A DNA stretch of 64,000 nt from positions 62,001 to 126,000 of the forward strand of contig CANMHG010000002.1 in NCBI GenBank assembly GCA_947497585.1. Reading direction: 5' to 3'. Positions within the stretch are counted from its first letter, which is position 1. Each line of letters starts with the position of its first letter. Source of the stretch: an uncultured Bacillaceae bacterium. GTDB lineage: Bacteria > Bacillota > Bacilli > Bacillales > Bacillaceae_L. A program made the position numbers and the translations under genes. Positions 57,613-64,000 of the stretch are shown here, piece by piece. A model generated the notes under the pieces. It saw nothing but the letters and a program-made list of their open reading frames with translations. It was not told where the DNA came from and did not search any database.

Positions 57613-58896
57613 TTATAATTCACCTCGTGATCTTTTTTCTAATAAAGTTGGGATAAGTGATTCAATTGAGATTTCTAGTTGTTCACCTGTCTCCATTTCC
57701 TTTAGGTTGACAACGTTTCTAGCCAATTCATCATCACCTAGAACTACAACATACTTCGCTTGAAGTCTATCTGCAGCTTTAAATTGGGCTTTCATTTTTT
57801 TATCTTGATAATCTTTATCTACACTGAATCCTGCATTTCTTAATTCGCTAACAATCGATACCGAAACTTCAGTCGCTTTTTCTCCTAAAGTTACAACATA
57901 ACAATCAATAGATGATTGAATTGGTAATTCAATGTTTTCTGCGTTCAATGCTGAAAGTAAACGTTCAATACTTAAAGCAAAGCCAATTCCAGGAGTATTT
58001 GGGCCTCCTATTTCTTCAACAAGACCATTGTATCTTCCACCACCACATAGAGTGGTAATTGCGCCAAAACCTTCTGCATTACTCATAATCTCGAAGGCTG
58101 TGTGATTATAGTAATCCAAACCTCGAACTAATCCAGGATCAACTTCAAAGTCTATATTAACTGCTTTTAAGTATTGTTGGACTTTTTCGAAGTATGTACG
58201 TGATTCATCATTTAAATAATCAAGGATAGATGGTGCTGTCCCCATTAACTCATGATTACGGTCTTTCTTACAATCCAGAATTCTCATTGGATTTTTTTCT
58301 AAGCGAGATTTACAGTCTGAACAAAATTCATCAATTCTCGGTGAGAAGTGATTAGTTAATGCCTCTTTGTGTGCTGTTCTACTGTCAGAATCACCTAAAC
58401 TATTAATCACAAGTGTTACTTGCTTTAAGCCAAGTGTTCGATATAAGTCCATTACTAATGAAATAACCTCTACATCTACTGCAGGATCTGCACTCCCTAA
58501 TGCTTCAACACCAAATTGTACAAACTGTCTAAATCGACCGGCTTGTGGACGTTCGTATCGAAACATTGGACCACTGTAATAAAGCTTAGTCGGTTGAGTT
58601 GGGTTCCCAAACATTTTATTTTCAACAAAAGACCTTACAACAGCTGCAGTTCCCTCAGGTCTTAGGGTAATACTTCTTCCACCACGATCTTCAAAGGTGT
58701 ACATCTCTTTTTGTACGATATCCGTCGTTTCCCCAACACTACGTAAAAATAAATCAGTATGCTCAAAGATTGGTGTTCTAATTTCTTTATAATTATAGCG
58801 ACGACAGATTTCTCTTGCTGTCTCCTCGATATACTGCCATTTTTCGATTTCACCAGGTAATATATCCTGTGTTCCTCTTGGGATTTGTATTGACAT
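57613..58896 (-). CDS. hisS: Histidyl-tRNA synthetase
   Basis: 427-residue class II synthetase. Motif 2 is [13 protein letters not shown], the histidine motif [14 protein letters not shown] and GGGRYNGLV follow, and the C-terminal anticodon-binding domain ends the protein. AGGAGG precedes the ATG. A T-box lies upstream. Confidence 0.99.
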   Translation of the reverse strand: MSIQIPRGTQDILPGEIEKWQYIEETAREICRRYNYKEIRTPIFEHTDLFLRSVGETTDIVQKEMYTFEDRGGRSITLRPEGTAAVVRSFVENKMFGNPTQPTKLYYSGPMFRYERPQAGRFRQFVQFGVEALGSADPAVDVEVISLVMDLYRTLGLKQVTLVINSLGDSDSRTAHKEALTNHFSPRIDEFCSDCKSRLEKNPMRILDCKKDRNHELMGTAPSILDYLNDESRTYFEKVQQYLKAVNIDFEVDPGLVRGLDYYNHTAFEIMSNAEGFGAITTLCGGGRYNGLVEEIGGPNTPGIGFALSIERLLSALNAENIELPIQSSIDCYVVTLGEKATEVSVSIVSELRNAGFSVDKDYQDKKMKAQFKAADRLQAKYVVVLGDDELARNVVNLKEMETGEQLEISIESLIPTLLEKRSRGEL

Positions 58897-58928
58897 GCTC
58901 TTTTTCTCCTCCTAATACATTCTAAAAA

Positions 58929-59207
58929 TAAAAAAATCTCGCCCCTACAAATAAATATTTGTAGGGACGAGATGATATTTTCCCGTGGTGCCACCCTAGT
59001 TAAAGACATCAAAGTGTCTTCACTCATCCAGTTAACGCCTGACTACGTTCAACTCCTACTAAGAAAAAATCTTTTCAGAGAGAAACCTAAAGAGTGTTCA
59101 TTCATTAAGGCATCATGAGAAATGCTTTCAGCCAAGGCATTCCCTCTCTAGCATGTGTGATCTTAATTACTATTCTCCATCAATGGTTCTTATTTAACTC
59201 GTAATTT
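58929..59207 (-). promoter_or_regulatory. T-box riboswitch of hisS-aspS
   Basis: The minus strand has the T-box sequence AGGGTGGCACCACGGG (58982-58997), AGAGAGGG in stem I, and a long terminator hairpin (58936-58973) followed by seven T. CAC at 59094-59096 is a plausible His specifier; I placed it by position, not by folding. Confidence 0.92.
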
Positions 59208-59213
59208 TATATT

Positions 59214-59242
59214 ATCATACGTATCAAGCCGCAACTTGTCAA
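59214..59242 (-). promoter_or_regulatory. Sigma-A promoter of hisS-aspS
   Basis: TTGACA (59237-59242), 17-base spacer, TATGAT (59214-59219). Confidence 0.88.
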
Positions 59243-59266
59243 GGCTCTTTTATTAAAAATGCTATT

Positions 59267-59443
59267 TTAAGAACGATGCAGTTGTTTTTTTAGTTTTCTA
59301 ACATCTCCAAGAGACAATCCAAACTCTGAAGCTAACTCGACTGCATTAGCATTTTGTTCTTTTTGGATAAAATCATGAAAATCTACACCGAACAATTCAT
59401 TTGTCCCTTGATGCGATAATTGGCCTTTCTCACTAAATCTCAC
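59267..59443 (-). CDS. Small helix-turn-helix protein
   Basis: 58 residues from the GTG at 59443 (AAAGGATG upstream), or 62 from an ATG at 59455. The C-terminal half is helix-turn-helix-like (ANAVELASEFGLSLGDVRKL). Position just before the hisS promoter suggests the B. subtilis yrzK place, but I am not sure of the name. It may bind DNA; target unknown. Confidence 0.75.
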   Translation of the reverse strand: MRFSEKGQLSHQGTNELFGVDFHDFIQKEQNANAVELASEFGLSLGDVRKLKKQLHRS

Positions 59444-59592
59444 GAAAAAGATCATCCTTTCTCTATATCTTTAAAAATCTCTATAACCTATCATGCCCTT
59501 TTTCGATAATTTATTTTCAAATATTACAGGATTTTTACTTTTTTTATCGAATCAAATAAATACGCATCTTTGTTTAAGGAGGAGTATGATTC

Positions 59593-61443
59593 TTGTACAG
59601 AAACTATATTGTAAAATTACTTATTGTCATTCTATTAGTGTTAACAACACTACTCCCATATGAATCAAACGTGTCTGCAGCTGAAGAATCAGCAACCATT
59701 AACGTTGATATTTTAAATATCAGAAAAGGACCAGGGTTATCTTTTGATGTAGTTAAAAAGGCAACTCGTGGAGAAAAGTATCCTATCCTCGAAAGAAAGA
59801 ATGACTGGTTAATGGTACAACTTCCTGGAGGCAATACTGGGTGGCTTGCTGCTTGGCTTATAAAGGAAGATATAAGCAGCGAAGAAAAAGTGACCGATTC
59901 GCCTACTAAGGTAGCATCTACAGTAGATTGGCTTCGAGTTCGTTCCGGCCCTGGGACCAGTTTTCAAATAATAGGCCATTTAAACAAAGGTCAAGAGGTT
60001 GAGTTCATAGCTAAAAATGAAAACTGGGTAACGATTCTTCTTAATAAAAAGGAAGGTTGGGTATCTGCTGAATACCTTTCTAATGTTGTTGGAAATTCTG
60101 AAAAGAAGAACAACCAAACACCAGCCCAAAATGCCACGAAAACAACCGGTAAGGTAACTGCTACAATTCTTAATGTTCGAGACCAAGCATCACTTCAAGG
60201 CAAGATCGTTAGTAAATTAAAAAAAGATGACGAAGTTAAAATTGTGGGAGAAAGAGAAAACTGGCTAGAAATTTCAATCAATCAAGTAAGTGCTTGGGTT
60301 TCAAGTGAATTTATAGAAGTAACAGAATCTATCGTTCAGCCACAGCCAGAAGCACCTAAAAATGAAAAAACAGATGAGCAGCCGGGTTCTAATGATGAAA
60401 ACATAGCAAACCCTAATCCAAAAGAAAAAGTTTCTGCAGTCGTTACTGCATCTATTCTTAATGTTCGAGATCAAGGTTCATTAAGTGGTAAAGTGATTGA
60501 TAAAGTTGCAAAAGGGGACATTGTTCAAATTCTGCAAGAAAACAGTCAGTGGTGTGAGGTAGAGCTTTCTAATAATAAAACGGGGTGGGTAGCGAGCTGG
60601 TACCTTGAAAAAAGTAAGCAATCACAACAACCCTCCACTTCAACTCCAGTGGAGAACAGTGATACTAGCTCAAAAGTAAAAATATTACATAGTGGAAGTA
60701 ATATCCGCTCTGGTCCTAGTACTGGTACTGATGTAGTTATGAGAGCTAACGAAGGAGACACTTTTATCATTTTAGCAGTAGAGGGTGACTGGTTTAAAAT
60801 AGAGTTACCTAATAAAAAAGAAGGCTATATTGCTGGGTGGATCGTTGAAACTTCAGGAGGCAATATTCCTAATATCGAGAAACCAGGTATGAATCAATAT
60901 TTTAAAAATAAGACAATTGTAATTGATCCTGGACATGGTGGAAGGGATAGCGGAGCCGTTGGTGTTAAAGGAACACTAGAAAAAGACATGACATTGAGAA
61001 CTTCAAAACTTTTATATGATAAATTAAAAGCATCTGAAGCAAACGTTGTTCTGACTAGGTCAAGTGATGTGTATGTTAGCTTACGTTCAAGAGTTAGCCT
61101 GTCTCATTACCGTAATGCAGATGCATTCATTAGTGTCCATTATGATAGTGTAACTGATCGAAGTGTTAGAGGAATTACATCCTATTTTTATAAGACGGCA
61201 TTAGATGCACCATTAGCAGCTGCAATTCAAAATGAAATGATTAAACACACAAAACTGAGAGACAGAGGACACCGTTTTGGTAATTACCATGTTCTTAGAG
61301 ATAACAAGCAGCCTTCAGTACTATTAGAGTTAGGGTACTTAAGTAACAGTACAGAAGAGCTAACAATTATATCAGGTAATTTCCAGGAAAACATTTCAAA
61401 TGGAATCTATTATGGGCTTGCTCAATACTTTAAAAATAAATAA
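59593..61443 (+). CDS. yrvJ: N-acetylmuramoyl-L-alanine amidase with five SH3b domains
   Basis: Secreted cell-wall hydrolase of 616 residues: signal peptide (about 1-30, ending VSAAEE), five bacterial SH3 domains (about 33-95, 105-165, 185-245, 275-340, 355-420), and a C-terminal Amidase_3 domain. Zinc ligands are visible in DPGHGG, GTLEKD and SVHYDS, and the catalytic Glu in LLELGYLSN. It starts with TTG at 59593 behind AAGGAGG. It corresponds to B. subtilis YrvJ. Confidence 0.95.
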   Translation: MYRNYIVKLLIVILLVLTTLLPYESNVSAAEESATINVDILNIRKGPGLSFDVVKKATRGEKYPILERKNDWLMVQLPGGNTGWLAAWLIKEDISSEEKVTDSPTKVASTVDWLRVRSGPGTSFQIIGHLNKGQEVEFIAKNENWVTILLNKKEGWVSAEYLSNVVGNSEKKNNQTPAQNATKTTGKVTATILNVRDQASLQGKIVSKLKKDDEVKIVGERENWLEISINQVSAWVSSEFIEVTESIVQPQPEAPKNEKTDEQPGSNDENIANPNPKEKVSAVVTASILNVRDQGSLSGKVIDKVAKGDIVQILQENSQWCEVELSNNKTGWVASWYLEKSKQSQQPSTSTPVENSDTSSKVKILHSGSNIRSGPSTGTDVVMRANEGDTFIILAVEGDWFKIELPNKKEGYIAGWIVETSGGNIPNIEKPGMNQYFKNKTIVIDPGHGGRDSGAVGVKGTLEKDMTLRTSKLLYDKLKASEANVVLTRSSDVYVSLRSRVSLSHYRNADAFISVHYDSVTDRSVRGITSYFYKTALDAPLAAAIQNEMIKHTKLRDRGHRFGNYHVLRDNKQPSVLLELGYLSNSTEELTIISGNFQENISNGIYYGLAQYFKNK

Positions 61444-61450
61444 AGAGAAT

Positions 61451-61486
61451 AAAAACAAGGCAAGTCTTAGGACTCGCCTTGTTTTT
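61451..61486. terminator. Bidirectional terminator yrvJ/dtd
   Basis: AACAAGGC...GCCTTGTT stem with an inner AGTC/GACT, flanked by A5 and T5. Confidence 0.9.
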
Positions 61487-61928
61487 ATTCTTTACTTTCT
61501 AAAATGAGTGTTACTGGACCCACGTTTGTGAATTGAACATCCATCATAGCTCCAAACTGCCCAGTACTAACCTCTATTCCCTTGTTACGTAAATCCTGGT
61601 TAAATAATTCATACAGTTCTTCAGCATAGTCTGGTTTTGCAGCTTCCATAAAATTGGGACGTCTTCCTTTTCGACAATCTCCATATAACGTAAACTGCGA
61701 AACAGATAGAATTTGACCTTTTACATCAAGCAAAGATAGATTCATCTTTCCTGCATCGTCTTCAAAGATACGTAAATTGGCAATTTTTTCTGAAAGGTAT
61801 TTTACATCCTCAATTGTATCAGAGTGTGTCACCCCGACTAATAGCATTAAACCATGGTCTATGCTACCAACAACTGTATCATCCACAATTACACGAGCAT
61901 GTTTGGCTCGCTGCACAACTACCTTCAT
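61485..61928 (-). CDS. dtd: D-aminoacyl-tRNA deacylase
   Basis: Removes D-amino acids (and mischarged glycine) from tRNA. The 147 residues have the start [11 protein letters not shown], the catalytic [17 protein letters not shown] with SQxT, and the Gly-Pro motif late in the chain (NVGPVTLIL). It follows relA by 17 bases. Confidence 0.97.
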   Translation of the reverse strand: MKVVVQRAKHARVIVDDTVVGSIDHGLMLLVGVTHSDTIEDVKYLSEKIANLRIFEDDAGKMNLSLLDVKGQILSVSQFTLYGDCRKGRRPNFMEAAKPDYAEELYELFNQDLRNKGIEVSTGQFGAMMDVQFTNVGPVTLILESKE

Positions 61929-61945
61929 TCTACCGCATTTCCTTT

Positions 61946-64000
61946 CTAACTCATCATCCTTCTTACTGCGTAAATATCTCTAATTTGTTTAATACGTTCA
62001 ACAACCTTTTGAAGGTGGTTAACATTTTGAATTGAAATGGTCATATTAATTGTTGCCATTTTATTGCGATCTGATTTTCCAGCAACCGCATTAATATTTG
62101 TTTTGGTTTCATTTACAGCTTGTAGGACCTCGTTTAATAATCCTCTACGATCAAAACCTGAAATTTCAATTTCAACATTGTATTCTCTTCGCTCATTAAT
62201 CTTACTTTCCCACTCAACCGGTATAAGTCTAGCCTGAGCATCGCTGCTGTGAACATTTGGACAGTCATTTCGATGAACAGAAACACCACGACCTTTTGTA
62301 ATAAATCCTACAATATCATCACCAGGAACGGGATTACAGCATTTAGATAAGCGGATTAATAAATTATCAATTCCTTGAACTTGTACACCAGATTCTCTTC
62401 TCTTAGAAGCAGGAAATTGCCTCATCTCTGATACAACATCCGCTACATTCTTTTCCTGTTCTTGGTCACGTTTTTTGCGCCATTTTTCAGTAAGTCTTGT
62501 AGCTATCTGAGCAGCCGTAATTCCGTTATAACCTACAGCAGCAAACATATCTTCTTCATTAGAGAAATTAAACTTTTCAGCAACCCTTTTTAAGTTTTCA
62601 GAGGTTAGGACCTCTTTAACATCGAATTCAAGGTTTTTTACCTCTTTCTCAACTAGTTCCTTCCCTTTTTCAAGGTTTTCATCACGACGTTGCTTCTTAA
62701 AGAATTGACGAATTTTATTTTTTGCTTGTGATGTTTGAGCAAGTTTTAGCCAGTCTTGACTTGGACCATAAGAGTGCTTAGAGGTCAATATTTCGATTAT
62801 ATCACCGGTTTTAAGCTTATAATCCAGTGTTACCATCTTTCCATTTACTTTCGCACCAATTGTCTTATTTCCAATTTCCGAGTGAATACGATAAGCAAAG
62901 TCTATAGGTACAGAACCTGATGGTAGCTCGATCACATCACCCTTTGGTGTAAAGATAAACACCATATCCGAGAAAAGATCAATTTTTAATGATTCCATAA
63001 ACTCTTCGGCATTACTAGCATCATTTTGCCACTCTAGAATCTCTCTAAACCAAGTTAATTTCTCTTCATAAGAAGCAGTTGGTAGTACATTCTTGCCCTC
63101 TTTGTAAGCCCAATGCGCAGCAATACCAAACTCCGCGATTTGATGCATTTCAAATGTTCGTATTTGAACCTCTAGTGGATCACCAGTAGGACCTATAACC
63201 GTAGTATGAAGGGATTGATACATGTTAGGCTTTGGCATCGCGATATAATCCTTAAAACGGCCAGGCATCGGCTTCCAACAGGTATGAATTATTCCTAAAA
63301 CAGCATAACAATCCTTAATACTGTTTACGACAATCCTAACGGCTAAAAGATCATATATTTCATTAAACTGTTTATTTTGAAGTACCATCTTACGATAAAT
63401 ACTATAAATGTGTTTTGGTCTTCCAGAAATGTCTGCTTTAATGGATACCTCAGTGACTCTACCTTTTACTTCATTTATAACATCCTCTAAATACTGTTCT
63501 CGCTCAGCCCGCTTTTTCTTCATCAGATTTACAATTCGGTAATATTGCTGCGGATTTAAATAGCGTAAAGCTGTATCTTCAAGCTCCCATTTAATTTTAG
63601 AGATCCCGAGACGATGTGCTAAAGGAGCAAAGATTTCTAATGTTTCATTCGAGATTCTTCGCTGCTTTTCCTGAGGTAGATGTTTCAGGGTACGCATATT
63701 GTGCAGGCGATCTGCAAGTTTAATTAAGATGACACGAATGTCCTGTGCCATGGCAACAAACATCTTCCTATGATTTTCTGCCTGTTGCTCTTCTTGAGAT
63801 TTATATCTAATCTTCCCTAGTTTCGTTACACCATCAACAAGCATCGCAACTTCTTTAGTAAAAGCTTCCTCAATATGTTGGAAAGTAAGTTCTGTATCTT
63901 CTACAACATCATGAAGAAAACCAGCAGCAATGGTTGAAGGATCCATATCTAGATCGACCAGAATACCAGCTACTTGTATAGGATGAATAATATAAGGCTC
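61946..64000 (-). CDS. relA: Bifunctional (p)ppGpp synthetase/hydrolase Rel (5' end outside window)
   Basis: Makes and degrades the stringent-response alarmone. The visible part runs from the HD hydrolase domain ([11 protein letters not shown]) through the synthetase ([31 protein letters not shown]), the TGS domain ([16 protein letters not shown]), the Cys zinc-finger region, to the C-terminal ACT domain. The frame is open to the window edge, so the start codon lies beyond 64000. Confidence 0.98.
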   Translation of the reverse strand, partial: EPYIIHPIQVAGILVDLDMDPSTIAAGFLHDVVEDTELTFQHIEEAFTKEVAMLVDGVTKLGKIRYKSQEEQQAENHRKMFVAMAQDIRVILIKLADRLHNMRTLKHLPQEKQRRISNETLEIFAPLAHRLGISKIKWELEDTALRYLNPQQYYRIVNLMKKKRAEREQYLEDVINEVKGRVTEVSIKADISGRPKHIYSIYRKMVLQNKQFNEIYDLLAVRIVVNSIKDCYAVLGIIHTCWKPMPGRFKDYIAMPKPNMYQSLHTTVIGPTGDPLEVQIRTFEMHQIAEFGIAAHWAYKEGKNVLPTASYEEKLTWFREILEWQNDASNAEEFMESLKIDLFSDMVFIFTPKGDVIELPSGSVPIDFAYRIHSEIGNKTIGAKVNGKMVTLDYKLKTGDIIEILTSKHSYGPSQDWLKLAQTSQAKNKIRQFFKKQRRDENLEKGKELVEKEVKNLEFDVKEVLTSENLKRVAEKFNFSNEEDMFAAVGYNGITAAQIATRLTEKWRKKRDQEQEKNVADVVSEMRQFPASKRRESGVQVQGIDNLLIRLSKCCNPVPGDDIVGFITKGRGVSVHRNDCPNVHSSDAQARLIPVEWESKINERREYNVEIEISGFDRRGLLNEVLQAVNETKTNINAVAGKSDRNKMATINMTISIQNVNHLQKVVERIKQIRDIYAVRRMMS

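Noticed and set aside
58662..59027. 121-codon minus-strand ORF over the hisS start and T-box
   Set aside because: It lies in the T-box and overlaps hisS out of frame.

Overview
The window is an AT-rich, gene-dense piece of chromosome from an endospore-forming member of the Bacillaceae (Bacillus or a close relative). The evidence is the set and order of genes: grpE-hrcA-hemW-lepA-yqxA-spoIIP-gpr-rpsT-holA-comE-yqe, then sda-sigK, then the yrh/yrr/yrz/yrv block and relA follow the B. subtilis order, seen here mostly on the minus strand. Sporulation genes (spoIIP, gpr, sigK, sda, an rsfA-like gene, a YjcZ-type peptide) and competence genes (comEA/EB/EC) fit this. I see no prophage, integrase, transposase or CRISPR array.

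Layout. 1-8 kb: the HrcA/CIRCE heat-shock operon start, hemW, lepA, then spoIIP and gpr. 8-20 kb: rpsT, holA, the late competence operon, then a compact yqeG-yqeH-aroE-yhbY-nadD-yqeK-rsfS-yqeM operon. 20-26 kb: sda with a DnaA-box cluster, psd, pepF, an intact sigK, and a cluster of very small ORFs related to yrzI. 26-30 kb: the methionine-to-cysteine operon yrrT-mtnN-mccA-mccB-yrhC with a candidate CymR operator; cymR itself is at 51 kb. 30-40 kb: pbpI/yrrS, greA, udk, the tRNA wobble-uridine genes trmR-trhP1-trhP2, mltG and the yrzL-yrrK-yrzB operon. 40-52 kb: alaS with a T-box, small membrane and stress proteins, recD2, mnmA with its cysteine desulfurase, cymR. 52-64 kb: rarA, an rsfA-like regulator, tcdA, 6S RNA, the hisS-aspS operon with a T-box, a five-SH3 amidase, dtd and relA (cut by the window end).

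The intergenic spaces over 300 bases are all occupied: 9589-9899 (holA promoter and a terminator-like hairpin), 19748-20206 (DnaA boxes), 21159-21542, 25736-26100, 30309-30657, 38840-39176 and 55217-55590 (each with a GC-rich inverted-repeat element), and 42931-43339 and 58897-59266 (T-boxes).

Most of the window is ordinary conserved chromosome. The most interesting non-genic signals are: (1) six dispersed GC-rich inverted-repeat elements of about 125-160 bp, whose paired arms change together; (2) the yrzI small-ORF cluster behind two tandem terminators with interchangeable arms; (3) a hairpin sitting exactly between the Shine-Dalgarno and start codon of sda; (4) a hairpin burying the pbpI ribosome binding site.
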